DNA of 64,000 bases from Paenibacillus harenae (lineage in GTDB: Bacteria > Bacillota > Bacilli > Paenibacillales > Paenibacillaceae): positions 620,001-684,000 of the forward strand of contig NZ_JAUSST010000004.1 in the NCBI RefSeq assembly GCF_030812415.1. Direction: 5' to 3'. Position numbers and translations under genes: made by a program. This document shows positions 17,966 to 27,152 of the stretch, piece after piece. The notes below the pieces were generated by a model. It had not been told where the DNA came from. It saw only the letters and a list, made by a program, of their open reading frames with translations, and did no database searches. Positions within the stretch are counted from its first letter, which is position 1. Each line of letters opens with the position of its first letter.

Positions 17966-19099
17966 ATGAACCGGATAATGTCCATCACGGACAAGGAGTC
18001 GACGGCGCCGCTGGAATGGGCGCAGGCGGCCTGCGATTCGATCGTCGCCCGCTATTCGCCGGAGCAACTGCCGCCGGCGGGCAGATGGCACTATCATCAG
18101 GGTATTTTTTTGCATGGCATGCTTCAGGTGTGGAGCAAAGGCGGCAATGATGCTTACTACGATTATGCAAAACGTTATGCCGACGGTTTAATCGACGATT
18201 GCGGCAATTTGCTGTTTGCAAGAGACGAGCTGGATGCCATTATGCCGGGGCTGCTGCTGTTTCCTTTGGAAGAGAAAAGCGGCGATGCGCGGTATCGCCA
18301 GGCGGCGAACAGATTGCGCGGTCTATTCGGGTCGCTTAACCGAACGTCCGAAGGAGCATTCTGGCATAAAGACAAGTACCCTCGCCAAATGTGGTTGGAC
18401 GGCTTATATATGGGAGGCGTCTTCGCCCTTGAATATGCGAAGCGGTACGAGAACGACGGCGGGCTGGTCGATATGGTCGTAAAGTGGGAGCGCCTTATGC
18501 GGAAGCATATGACCGACGAGAAGACGGGCTTGCTGTTCCATGCATGGGATGAAATCCGCAGCTTTCCTTGGGCGAACCCGGAGACGGGCTGCTCGCCGGA
18601 GCTATGGGGACGGTCGCTCGGCTGGTACGGCATGGCGCTTGCCGACTTTCTGGACTGCTTGCCCGCCGAGCACCCGGCGGCTGCCCAATGGCGAGAGACG
18701 CTCGGTCGATTCGTTCGGGCGCTGCTGCCTTTTCAAGACGAGACTAGCGGACTATGGTTCCAGATCGTGGATAAGGGGGACCGGGCGGACAATTGGCTGG
18801 AAACGTCATGCACGAGTTTATTCGTCTACGCGATAGCCAAAGCGGCGAAACACGGCTGTCTCGCGGAAGCCGAGATCGCCGCGGCAAGAAGAGGCTATAA
18901 AGGATTGATAGAGAGATTGAAACACGACGAACGAGGCATAATCGTTCCGGATATTTGTATCGGCACATCCGCGGGTGAATACGATTACTACGTTGCCCGG
19001 CCGGTAAGCGAGAACGACTTGCATGGCGTCGGAGCATTCGTCTTGGCTTGCGCGGGGATGGACGAATTAGGCATGCGCGGCGGGGAGGAGCGGCTCTAA
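17966..19099 (+). CDS. GH105 unsaturated rhamnogalacturonyl hydrolase (YteR/YesR type)
   Basis: A 377-residue enzyme without signal peptide, as expected for a cytoplasmic GH105. Family landmarks are YHQGIFLHGM near the start, then MWLDGLYMG with the catalytic Asp at residue 145 (YteR uses Asp143), LFHAWDE, and ELWGRSLGWYGMAL. GH105 enzymes release the 4,5-unsaturated uronic acid that pectate or rhamnogalacturonan lyases leave at the non-reducing end, so this gene implies import of lyase products. Ribosome site AAAAGGAGCTGG precedes ATG 17966. Its stop codon touches the next ATG (TAAATG), indicating tight coupling. Confidence 0.92.
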   Translation: MNRIMSITDKESTAPLEWAQAACDSIVARYSPEQLPPAGRWHYHQGIFLHGMLQVWSKGGNDAYYDYAKRYADGLIDDCGNLLFARDELDAIMPGLLLFPLEEKSGDARYRQAANRLRGLFGSLNRTSEGAFWHKDKYPRQMWLDGLYMGGVFALEYAKRYENDGGLVDMVVKWERLMRKHMTDEKTGLLFHAWDEIRSFPWANPETGCSPELWGRSLGWYGMALADFLDCLPAEHPAAAQWRETLGRFVRALLPFQDETSGLWFQIVDKGDRADNWLETSCTSLFVYAIAKAAKHGCLAEAEIAAARRGYKGLIERLKHDERGIIVPDICIGTSAGEYDYYVARPVSENDLHGVGAFVLACAGMDELGMRGGEERL

Positions 19100-20683
19100 A
19101 TGGAAACGAAAGATGCGTTCCGCAATCCGATATTGACGGGCTTTTACCCCGATCCTTCCATATGCCGGGCAGGCGACGATTATTACATGGTGACGTCCAG
19201 CTTCGAGTATTATCCGGGCGTACCGTTGTTTCATAGCAAGGATCTCGTCCACTGGCGGCAGCTGGGCCATGTGCTCGACCGTCCTTCCCAGCTCGATCTG
19301 GACGGCACGCCATGCTCGAAAGGGATCTATGCGGCGACCATCCGCTACCATGCAGGCATGTTCTATATGATTACGACGTTCGTCGTCAGTCAAACGGGTG
19401 CGCGTCGCAACTTCTACGTGACGTCCGCGGACCCGGCCGGCGATTGGTCGGATCCGGTCTGGATGCCGGACGCGCCGGGCATCGACAGCTCGTTCTTCTT
19501 CGACGACGACGGCAAAGCGTATGTGACCGCCAACCGCGTTCCGCCCGAAGGGCAGCAATATCCGAAGCATATGGAAATATGGCTGCAGCAATACGATCTG
19601 GAACGCAGGACGATGATCGGCGACAAGTTCAGCCTCTGGGACGGCGCGCTTAAGTATGCGCACGCGCAGGAGGGACCGCATATTTACAAGCGGGACGGCT
19701 ATTATTATTTGCTCATCTCCGAAGGCGGGACCGGCTTTACCCATGCGGTGACCGTAGCCAGAAGCGAACGTTTAACCGGACCGTACGAGGGCTGCAAAGC
19801 GAATCCGATCTTGACGCATCGCCATCTGGGGCAAAGCAGCGGCATCGTCAACGTCGGCCATGCCGATCTTGTGGAAACGCAGGCAGGCGAATGGTGGATG
19901 GTATGCCTTGCATCACGACCATTCGGCGGCCCCTACCGCAATCTAGGCCGGGAAACGTTTCTCGTGCCGGTCGCTTGGGAGGATGGCTGGCCGGTCGTCA
20001 ACCCCGGCAAGGGGATCGTCGAGATGGAGTCGCGGCGGCCTGCTCTGCCGGAGCATCGCTACCCAAGCTTGCCGGCATGCGACCACTTCGACCGCGAGGT
20101 GCTGGACGACAGATGGAATTACATCAGGACGCCTAGAGGAGAGTTTCTAAGCTTGACGGAGCGGCAGGGCTATTTGCGGCTTCGGCTGAAGCCGGAGTCC
20201 ATTGCGAGGGCGGAAAATCCGAGCTTCATCGGACGTCGTCAGCAGCATATGCGATTCGCGGCACGAACGGTTATGGAATTCGCTCCTGCCGCTAATGGAG
20301 AGGCTGCGGGGCTTGTCCTGCTGCAAAACCATGATTTTCAGCTGCGTGCCGAATACGGCATGGTGGACGGAATGACCGCTGTAAGACTTATCGAGCGGCG
20401 GGACGGAATCGAGAGATTCATAGCCGAGCGGGCTTGCGAAGCTGGCAAGCTTTATTTGAAAGTAGAAGCAGACGGACAGCTCTATCGTTTCGACTATGCA
20501 AAGCAGGCGGAGCAGTGGGAGATACTCGCGGCGGATGTAGACGGCAGGCTGTTAAGCTCGGATGTTGCCGGCGGCTTCGTCGGCGCGTATATCGGTCTCT
20601 ACGCGACGTCGTGCGGCGAGCGTTCGAGTGCAGATCGATATGCCGACTTTGATTGGTTCGAATATAAGGGGGAAGAAGTATGA
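19100..20683 (+). CDS. GH43 beta-xylosidase/alpha-L-arabinofuranosidase (first)
   Basis: A 527-residue intracellular GH43 enzyme. The five-bladed propeller starts with the catalytic-base motif FYPDPSICRAGDDYY (Asp near residue 18), continues with VTSSFEYYPGVPLFHSKDLVHW, and has the acid motif QEGPHIYKRDGYYYL. The C-terminal 190 residues are the concanavalin-like domain common to XynB-type enzymes (LCDHFDRE-type start, GLVLLQNHDFQLR). Such enzymes remove arabinose or xylose from short oligosaccharides; the pectic setting favours arabinose. It abuts the GH105 gene and overlaps the next GH43 by four bases (ATGA), so translation is coupled. Confidence 0.9.
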   Translation: METKDAFRNPILTGFYPDPSICRAGDDYYMVTSSFEYYPGVPLFHSKDLVHWRQLGHVLDRPSQLDLDGTPCSKGIYAATIRYHAGMFYMITTFVVSQTGARRNFYVTSADPAGDWSDPVWMPDAPGIDSSFFFDDDGKAYVTANRVPPEGQQYPKHMEIWLQQYDLERRTMIGDKFSLWDGALKYAHAQEGPHIYKRDGYYYLLISEGGTGFTHAVTVARSERLTGPYEGCKANPILTHRHLGQSSGIVNVGHADLVETQAGEWWMVCLASRPFGGPYRNLGRETFLVPVAWEDGWPVVNPGKGIVEMESRRPALPEHRYPSLPACDHFDREVLDDRWNYIRTPRGEFLSLTERQGYLRLRLKPESIARAENPSFIGRRQQHMRFAARTVMEFAPAANGEAAGLVLLQNHDFQLRAEYGMVDGMTAVRLIERRDGIERFIAERACEAGKLYLKVEADGQLYRFDYAKQAEQWEILAADVDGRLLSSDVAGGFVGAYIGLYATSCGERSSADRYADFDWFEYKGEEV

Positions 20684-22299
20684 ACGCAGCCGGGAAGCAA
20701 AAGCAGAGCCCATGGGTATCCGATCAAGGGGACGGAACCTACCGCAATCCGGTGCTCCATGCCGATTACTCGGATCCCGACGTCATACGCGTCGGAGACG
20801 ATTTCTATATGACGGCCTCCAGCTTCAGCCATTTTCCGGGACTGCCGATCCTGCATTCGCGGGATCTTGTCAATTGGACGCTTATCAATCATGCCGTTCA
20901 AAAGATGGATTTGCCCGGCTTCGACCGGCCGCAGCACGGCAATGGCATATGGGCGCCGAGCATAAGGTGCCATGCGGGCAAGTACTGGATCTTCTACGGC
21001 GACCCCGACGTCGGCATCTTCATGACGACGGCCAAGCATCCTGGCGAGGAATGGACGAAACCGCTTCTCATGCAGGAAGGGAAAGGTTTAATTGATCCGT
21101 GCCCATTATGGGATGAGGATGGCAAAGCCTATCTGGTTCATGCGTTCGCGAACAGCCGCAGCGGAATAAAGCATGTATTGCGATTATGCGAGATGGCGGC
21201 GGACGGCAGCCGCTTGCTTGGCGAAGGGCGAATCGTCTTCGACGGCACGGAGAACCACCCGACGATGGAAGGGCCGAAGATGTACAAACGGAACGGCTAT
21301 TATTATATTTTCGCTCCGGCGGGGGGCGTTAGGACAGGCTGGCAAACGGTGCTTCGGTCAAGCTCCCCGTACGGACCTTATGAGGATAAGGTTGTGCTGC
21401 ACCAAGGCGACAGCGACGTTAACGGCCCGCATCAGGGCGGATGGGTAGAGCTGGAATCAGGCGAATCATGGTTTCTGCATTTTCAGGATAAAGAAGCTTA
21501 CGGCCGCATCGTCCATTTGCAGCCCGTTTCGTGGGTGGAGGATTGGCCGATGATGGGCGAGGATCGCAACGGGGACGGCATCGGCGAACCCGTTAACCGG
21601 TATCGGAAGCCGAATGTAGAAGTTGGCGGAGCATCGCCGGCATGTCCTGAGACGACCGATGAGTTCGACGGGATGGCGCTTGGACTGCAGTGGCAGTGGC
21701 AGGCTAATCCGGTTGAGAGCTGGTATACGCCGGGCATGCGGGCCAGTCATCTGCGGTTGCATGCGTGGCCTGTTCCGCCGGAAAGCGGCAAGTCGCTGTA
21801 TGCGGTGCCTCAATTGCTGATGCAGAAGTTTCCCGCCGAGGCGTTCGATGCGAGCGTGAAGCTTTCTTGCTGCAGCCTTTCTGCTCGGGACAAAGCGGGC
21901 CTCGTTATTTTCGGCTTCAAGCATGCAAGCTTCTATGTCACTCGCGATGAGCAAGGCGAGCTGGCGCTTGGATACTCCGAAGGGGACGAAAGTGCGGAAT
22001 CGGTATTATGGCACAATCGGATCGGCTTGGAAGAAGGAGAAGTGTGGCTGAGCGTATCCATTCGTTCCGGGGCTATGTGCGAATTTAGCTATAGCGTGAA
22101 CGGGGAGAGCTTCCAGCCGATCGGCGAGAGGCCGTTCGCCGCGACGGAAAGTCGCTGGGTAGGGGCGAAAGTTGGAATCTTCGCCATTCATGAAGGCCGG
22201 GAGGAGCGGGGAGGTTATGCGGACTTCGATTGGTTTCGCGTAACGGAGCCGAAGCAAGTCGAGAAGGTCAGCTTGGAAGCAGGGGGGCGGCAGGCATGA
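20680..22299 (+). CDS. GH43 beta-xylosidase/alpha-L-arabinofuranosidase (second)
   Basis: A 539-residue paralogue of the preceding GH43. The propeller carries HADYSDPDVIRVGDDFYM with its catalytic Asp, then ASSFSHFPGLPILHSRDLVNW, MEGPKMYKRNGYYYIF with the catalytic Glu, and a C-terminal concanavalin-like domain from about residue 330. It lacks a signal peptide and acts in the cytoplasm. The two GH43 enzymes differ enough that they probably act on different linkages or chain ends. Overlaps of four bases with both neighbours, ATGA at 20680 and at 22296, mark one operon that ran into a GH28 gene now broken. Confidence 0.9.
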   Translation: MNAAGKQKQSPWVSDQGDGTYRNPVLHADYSDPDVIRVGDDFYMTASSFSHFPGLPILHSRDLVNWTLINHAVQKMDLPGFDRPQHGNGIWAPSIRCHAGKYWIFYGDPDVGIFMTTAKHPGEEWTKPLLMQEGKGLIDPCPLWDEDGKAYLVHAFANSRSGIKHVLRLCEMAADGSRLLGEGRIVFDGTENHPTMEGPKMYKRNGYYYIFAPAGGVRTGWQTVLRSSSPYGPYEDKVVLHQGDSDVNGPHQGGWVELESGESWFLHFQDKEAYGRIVHLQPVSWVEDWPMMGEDRNGDGIGEPVNRYRKPNVEVGGASPACPETTDEFDGMALGLQWQWQANPVESWYTPGMRASHLRLHAWPVPPESGKSLYAVPQLLMQKFPAEAFDASVKLSCCSLSARDKAGLVIFGFKHASFYVTRDEQGELALGYSEGDESAESVLWHNRIGLEEGEVWLSVSIRSGAMCEFSYSVNGESFQPIGERPFAATESRWVGAKVGIFAIHEGREERGGYADFDWFRVTEPKQVEKVSLEAGGRQA

Positions 22300-22645
22300 G
22301 CCGGGAAGAACTTGCTTATAAGGGAGCGGCTAATAACGATGAGGCGGAATTTCCGGCGGTTATGCTGCCGAACATCCCCGGTCGGATCTTCGATATTACG
22401 TTATACGGTGCAATAGGGGACGGATTAACGGATAACACGGACGCCATCGAGCGGGCTATCGAAGCTTGCTCTGCGGCGGAAGGCGGACGCGTTCTTATAC
22501 CGGCCGGGATTTGGTTGACCGGTCCGATAGTCCTTCGAAGCAAGATCGAGTTGCATGCGGCTGCCGGCGCGCTCATTTCGTTCAGCCGCCAATTCGAGAG
22601 CTATCCATTGGCGGTTTCGTGATCGGCAGCGAAATGTATAGCCTC
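22296..22645 (+). pseudogene. GH28 polygalacturonase remnant with internal deletion
   Basis: The first 105 residues are a good GH28 N-terminus: FDITLYGAIGDGLTDNTDAI, GGRVLIPAGIWLTGPI, SKIELHAAAGALISFSR, then a stop at 22620-22622. Normal GH28 proteins are about 450-520 residues. In another frame, bases 22610-22636 encode GGFVIGSEM, a signature found hundreds of residues later in GH28 proteins, after which similarity ends at the convergent AraC gene. I read this as loss of the middle and the end of the gene, leaving an out-of-frame junction. The start overlaps the GH43 stop (ATGA), so the intact gene was the last cistron of the operon. Confidence 0.8.
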
Positions 22646-22658
22646 ATTTTCAAACGGG

Positions 22659-23519
22659 CTAGACATAGAACAGCAGCCGGTTGGCCGAAGAATTGCGGAA
22701 TTCCGTCGGGGTCAGGTTCGTCATTTGCTTGAACGACTTCATGAAATGCTGGCTGTCGTGGTAGCCGAGCTGCAGCGCGATTTCATTGATCGTGCGGTTC
22801 GTGTCCGTCAGCAGGAAGGAGGCGGCTTCGATCTTCTGCTGCATGATATATTGCTTGAGCGACACGCCGGCGATTGTCGAGAACAGATGGGACAAGTATT
22901 TGGAATTGTAACCGAAATGATCGGCGATCTGCGAGACCTTCAGCTGTTCGAACCGATTCCACGTCATATAATCGACGATATCATTGTATAGCTGAAGTTG
23001 CTTCAGCTTCTTGTTCGGCGCGTTTTTGGACAAGTAGGCTTGGTTATAGAGCTCGCACAGGATGCTTGTTGCCATATAATTGTTCAATGTCTGATCCTGA
23101 TAGCTTCGCACGGAATCCTGCAGCTGCTTCATCAGAACGACGATTTTGTCGTTATTGAGCGTGCCTTGGCGAGGGATGATAATACTTCCCATCTCGGGAG
23201 CATAGGACTCGACATCGCAGCAACCCGTAAGGGAGTCATCCACCGTGAAATGCATCCAATAAAAGCTGCAATCCGACTTCCGGTAGCCAAATTGCTTGGT
23301 GCGGGGCGGCATGAGAAGAAAATCGCCTTCCTGAAGCACATGCTGCTCCTCTTCGTCCGCAATATATAATTGCCCCTTCGTCTGCACGAACAGCTCGTAA
23401 TCCGTAAGGATCCTGCTCATATGAATCCAATCGGAAGACGGAGAGACGAACTTGCCCGTCATCTTCAAGGCTAGCGGTTTTTCCACGTTAAGCTTATATC
23501 CGAGCATTCGACGCTTCAC
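22659..23519 (-). CDS. AraC-family regulator with N-terminal cupin-like sensor
   Basis: A 286-residue cytoplasmic regulator. Residues 1-110 look like an AraC-type sugar-binding cupin (ADEEEQHVLQEGDFLLMPPRTKQ is split over this region), and the last 100 carry the double helix-turn-helix with KVSQIADHFGYNSKYLSHLF and EIALQLGYHDSQHFMKSFKQ followed by TPTEFR. It is divergent from the GH127 gene, 235 bases away, and probably activates it on binding a released sugar such as arabinose. Its 3' end faces the GH28 scar, so the chromosome was likely rearranged just beyond this gene. Confidence 0.9.
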   Translation of the reverse strand: MKRRMLGYKLNVEKPLALKMTGKFVSPSSDWIHMSRILTDYELFVQTKGQLYIADEEEQHVLQEGDFLLMPPRTKQFGYRKSDCSFYWMHFTVDDSLTGCCDVESYAPEMGSIIIPRQGTLNNDKIVVLMKQLQDSVRSYQDQTLNNYMATSILCELYNQAYLSKNAPNKKLKQLQLYNDIVDYMTWNRFEQLKVSQIADHFGYNSKYLSHLFSTIAGVSLKQYIMQQKIEAASFLLTDTNRTINEIALQLGYHDSQHFMKSFKQMTNLTPTEFRNSSANRLLFYV

Positions 23520-23754
23520 CTTCCTTATCTAACCTTTTCACACTTTATTAAACGTGTCATTAATAGGATAACAGGCGTTATGAGCTATAACAACCCTATA
23601 GTTTAATGTTTTTGTCTGAGAGAGGCGCACATAAAGATCTGACTTTTTTACACTAATTCGAACGTTTCGCCACTTATCTTGCACGCCGTATAACGCTATT
23701 CTGTAGATAGCAATGAGAGCGCTATATTAACGGTATACGGAAGGTGGATTTGTT
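23520..23754. promoter_or_regulatory. Divergent control region between AraC regulator and GH127 gene
   Basis: This interval has no gene. It holds AT-rich tracts (for example TTTTTTACACTAA) and, at 23713-23727, ATGAGAGCGCTATAT, which matches the cre consensus for CcpA at all but two positions. The ribosome site GGAAGGTGG lies before ATG 23755. The control sites for the AraC protein cannot be placed with confidence. Confidence 0.35.
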
Positions 23755-26049
23755 ATGAACATACAAGAAGCGGCGCTGCAACGGGACGATTTGCTGGACT
23801 TCGGGCTCGAGAGGGTGGTGCTGACGGGAGCTTATCACGTCAATGCCTTTGCGAAAGAGCTCGATTATTTGAAGAGCTATAACATCGACCGCCTGTTGGC
23901 CGGTTTTCGTTCGAATCGGGGGCTTGAGCCTAAAGCCGAGATTTATCCGGGATGGGAAAATACGGAGATTCGCGGGCATACGCTTGGACATTACTTGACG
24001 GCGCTGTCGCAAGCCTATGCGAATACGAAAGATCCCGTACTGCTGGAGAAGCTTGCCTATTTGTCATCCGAGCTGGCACAATGCCAATTCGATGACGGAT
24101 ACTTGTCGGCGTTCCCCGAGAAGCTGATCGACAATGTCGAGAACAGGCAGCCGGCCTGGGTGCCATGGTATACGATGCACAAGATCATCGCGGGTCTGAT
24201 CTCCGTCTATCGGGCTACGGGGTCCAAGGTTGCCTTAGATACCGTCGTCCGGTTAGGCGATTGGGTGGCCTCGCGCACGTCGCGTTGGTCGGATGAGCTG
24301 CAGGCAACGGTGCTTGCGGTGGAATACGGCGGAATGAATGATTGCTTATATGACCTGTACAAAATAACGGGCGACGCGAAGCATCTGGACGCAGCGCATA
24401 AGTTCGACGAACTGCCCTTGTTCGAAGCGACCGCGCAAGGCCGGGATATTCTGAAAGGCAAACACGCCAATACGACGATTCCGAAGTTTCTTGGCGCATT
24501 GAACCGTTATCTGGCGCTTGGCGAGAGCGAAGTCTTTTATCTGGAGGCGGCGAAGCAGTTCTGGGATATCGTCGTTTACAACCATAGCTATATGACGGGC
24601 GGCAATAGCGAGTCGGAGCACTTCGGCGAGCCGAATATACTGAACGGCAAGCGAACGGATGTTACGTGCGAAACCTGCAACAGCTACAATATGCTCAAGC
24701 TGACCCGCGAGCTGTTCAAGCTGACGAAGGATCGGAAGTATGCCGATTTCTACGAGACGAACTACGTGAACGCGATCCTCTCCTCGCAAAATCCGGAGAC
24801 GGGCATGACGATGTACTTCCAGCCGATGGCGACGGGTTATTTCAAAATATACAGCTCGCCGTTCGAGCATTTCTGGTGCTGCACGGGCACGGGGATGGAA
24901 AGTTTCACGAAGCTGAACGACAGCATCTACTTCCATAAAGGAAACGAGCTGTTCGTGAATCAATATGTGAGCTCGACGCTGCAATGGAGCGAGCAGGGCG
25001 TGCGGATTACGCAATATTCGGGCATACCGGAGAGCGATCAAACGACGTTTACAGTGGAAATCGAAGACGGACAAGCGAAGCCGCTCAAACTGAGTCTCCG
25101 CGTACCCTATTGGGTTAGAGGCGACATTGTCGTGAAGCTGAATGGCGCTTCGGCAGCAGCCGAAGCCGTTGATGGCTTCATCGTTGTGGACAGGACATGG
25201 AGCCACGGCGACACGCTGGAGCTGACGCTTCCGATGAAGCTGATCGTCTCTCGCTTGCCGGATAACCGGAACGTCGTAGGCTTCCAATACGGTCCGGTTG
25301 TACTGAGCGCAGCGCTTGGAACGGAGGATATGACGCAAGCTTCGACAGGCATTATGGTTCGCGTCCCGACGCGCAGGATGCTCGTCAAAGACTTTATTAT
25401 CCCGACGGACATGACGCCTGAAGAGTGGCTGGAAGGCGCCGGGCAGCATGTCGTCAAAGATGCGGATTCCTTGACGTTCAGACTTCGGAATACCGATGAG
25501 GACGATCGACTGATCTTCACCCCTCATTACAAGCAGCACCATGAACGTTACGGCATCTACTGGAACATCGTCGAGGCGGGTTCCGATGAGCTGAAGCGGC
25601 ATTTGAAGCGGGGCAGATGGGAGCAGCTCGTGAAGGATGCTACGATCGACAGCGTCCAAGTCGGCAACGATCAATACGAGCTCCAGCATGAAATCAAGGG
25701 GGAGGAGACGTTCAGCGGCGCATGGGACGGTCAGAACGGCAGGCTGGCGCATGGCGGCGGCTGGTTCAGCTACAAGCTGAACGTCGATCCGGCGGGCGAC
25801 AATGTGCTGCAAGTGATGTACTTCGGCCACAATCGCGACCGCGTCATGAATATTTATGTGGATGATCAATTGTTTGTCAGCGAGAGATCCGGTCCCGAAT
25901 GGTGGCGGCGCGAATTCGATACGAAGCATTACCCGATCCCGGCCGAGCTTATCGGAGGCAAGAGCCAAGTAGAGATCAAGTTCGTGCCGGAAGAGCAGAC
26001 GAACGGCATCTATGGGATATTGCGTACGATGAAGCCGATAGAGGAATAG
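23755..26049 (+). CDS. GH127-type beta-L-arabinofuranosidase (DUF1680)
   Basis: A 764-residue intracellular enzyme of the GH127/DUF1680 kind. The (alpha/alpha)6 catalytic part has WENTEIRGHTLGHYLTALS, WVPWYTMHKIIAGL, GGNSESEHFGEPN, CETCNSYNMLKLTRELF with Cys305 and Cys308, and FWCCTGTGMESFTKL with Cys375 and Cys376. Known GH127 enzymes use a zinc-bound cysteine nucleophile set in such Cys motifs. Beta-sandwich domains follow, with a C-terminal segment starting near FSGAWDGQNGRLAHGGG. The enzyme releases beta-L-arabinofuranose from plant glycans, extending the arabinan theme. It appears monocistronic: GGAAGGTGGA precedes ATG 23755 and a bidirectional terminator follows. Confidence 0.9.
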   Translation: MNIQEAALQRDDLLDFGLERVVLTGAYHVNAFAKELDYLKSYNIDRLLAGFRSNRGLEPKAEIYPGWENTEIRGHTLGHYLTALSQAYANTKDPVLLEKLAYLSSELAQCQFDDGYLSAFPEKLIDNVENRQPAWVPWYTMHKIIAGLISVYRATGSKVALDTVVRLGDWVASRTSRWSDELQATVLAVEYGGMNDCLYDLYKITGDAKHLDAAHKFDELPLFEATAQGRDILKGKHANTTIPKFLGALNRYLALGESEVFYLEAAKQFWDIVVYNHSYMTGGNSESEHFGEPNILNGKRTDVTCETCNSYNMLKLTRELFKLTKDRKYADFYETNYVNAILSSQNPETGMTMYFQPMATGYFKIYSSPFEHFWCCTGTGMESFTKLNDSIYFHKGNELFVNQYVSSTLQWSEQGVRITQYSGIPESDQTTFTVEIEDGQAKPLKLSLRVPYWVRGDIVVKLNGASAAAEAVDGFIVVDRTWSHGDTLELTLPMKLIVSRLPDNRNVVGFQYGPVVLSAALGTEDMTQASTGIMVRVPTRRMLVKDFIIPTDMTPEEWLEGAGQHVVKDADSLTFRLRNTDEDDRLIFTPHYKQHHERYGIYWNIVEAGSDELKRHLKRGRWEQLVKDATIDSVQVGNDQYELQHEIKGEETFSGAWDGQNGRLAHGGGWFSYKLNVDPAGDNVLQVMYFGHNRDRVMNIYVDDQLFVSERSGPEWWRREFDTKHYPIPAELIGGKSQVEIKFVPEEQTNGIYGILRTMKPIEE

Positions 26050-26058
26050 GCATACGAT

Positions 26059-26099
26059 AAGACCGCAGGGAGCTCAGCTCCATGCGGTCTTTTTTATTT
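26059..26099. terminator. Bidirectional terminator between GH127 and LysR genes
   Basis: AGACCGCA and TGCGGTCT arms with an inner GGAGCT/AGCTCC pair, then a run of T on the plus strand and A-rich sequence before it that reads as U on the minus strand. It lies over the last codons of the LysR gene. Confidence 0.85.
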
Positions 26100-26993
26100 T
26101 GCCAACGGTGAATGCTGCATGGTAGCGTCTTCACGAAAATAATCTTCGATAAAGGCAAGAAACTTGCGGGCTGCCAGGGACAAATAGCGGTTCTCCGACC
26201 AGTAAACTCGATAGCTGCGATGGCATACGGGGGACTCGACGCGCAGCAGCGTAATGCCGGCTGCTTCGCCGCTCTTACAACCGAACATAGCTACGCCCAG
26301 ACCGGCGCGAACGAGGCTGACGATAGCCGCGGGTTCATCGACTTGGCAGACGAACTTCGGCGATATGCCGGCTTTACGGAAAAAGGTTTCGTTCATTTTT
26401 TGCATGACAAACCCTTCCTTGTAACCGATAAACGGCTCGTCGCCAACCTCGCTGAGATGGATCGAACCGCGATTGGCGAAGCGGTGGTCGCGCGGGACGG
26501 CGAGATATACATCTTCCTTAAGGACGATTGCGGAGGTCAATCCCGCTTGTTCGATAGGCAATGCCGTAAAGCCGATATCGATGCTTCCGGCCCCCAGCAT
26601 TCGAGCCATTTCCCCCGTCGCCGCTTGCGTGATTTGGATATTGACGTCGGGAAAATGCGCAAGAAAAGCGCCGAGCGGATCCGATAAGCGATCCAGCGTC
26701 GTCATGGCCAGTCGAATGCTGCCGTACTGCAGGCCTCCCAGGTCGGACACCTCGCGACGGCCTTCTTCAAGCAGCTCAAGCGCCGCATCCACCTTTTCCA
26801 GAAAGGTTCTGCCAAGCGCATTCAGCCTTATTTGCTTGCCGATACGATCGAATAGAGGAACGCCCAGGTCTTCCTCCAGCCTGGCAATCGTTTTGCTCAG
26901 AGCGGGCTGAGCGATTCGCAGCTCTTCGGCGGCTTTCGTCATATGCTCCATTCGGGCTACTTTCTGAAAATACCGCAATTGCAACATTTCCAA
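26094..26993 (-). CDS. LysR-family transcriptional regulator
   Basis: A 299-residue LysR protein. The N-terminal winged helix begins MEMLQLRYFQKVARMEHMTKAAEELRI-like (here split, residues 1-26) with AQPALSKTIARLEEDLG as the recognition region; residues 90-290 form the effector-binding domain. It is divergent from the MFS exporter, 160 bases away, the usual arrangement for a LysR gene that governs its neighbour. The MFS transporter and the two redox enzymes downstream suggest control by a toxic or redox-active small molecule; the effector is unknown. Confidence 0.92.
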   Translation of the reverse strand: MEMLQLRYFQKVARMEHMTKAAEELRIAQPALSKTIARLEEDLGVPLFDRIGKQIRLNALGRTFLEKVDAALELLEEGRREVSDLGGLQYGSIRLAMTTLDRLSDPLGAFLAHFPDVNIQITQAATGEMARMLGAGSIDIGFTALPIEQAGLTSAIVLKEDVYLAVPRDHRFANRGSIHLSEVGDEPFIGYKEGFVMQKMNETFFRKAGISPKFVCQVDEPAAIVSLVRAGLGVAMFGCKSGEAAGITLLRVESPVCHRSYRVYWSENRYLSLAARKFLAFIEDYFREDATMQHSPLAK

Positions 26994-27152
26994 TGTCTTA
27001 TCCTCCTCTTATATACTGAATGGAATAAGTTATATGTTCAAAGATGTATTTTTATTTATTGATTATCGGCTATAAAATAACATTACGCAAGCGAGAATAC
27101 GTCATACTTTCCCGGGAAATAGGCTTATGCAAGAGAAAGAGGGTTAGGAGAA

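Noticed and set aside
23713..23727. cre box before GH127
   Set aside because: Two of the fixed positions mismatch, so it is kept only as a weak candidate inside the control-region entry.
24346..25968. 540-codon open frame on the minus strand
   Set aside because: It is antisense to GH127, whose Cys motifs and family pattern are unmistakable. The frame is Arg/His/Leu-rich without domains.
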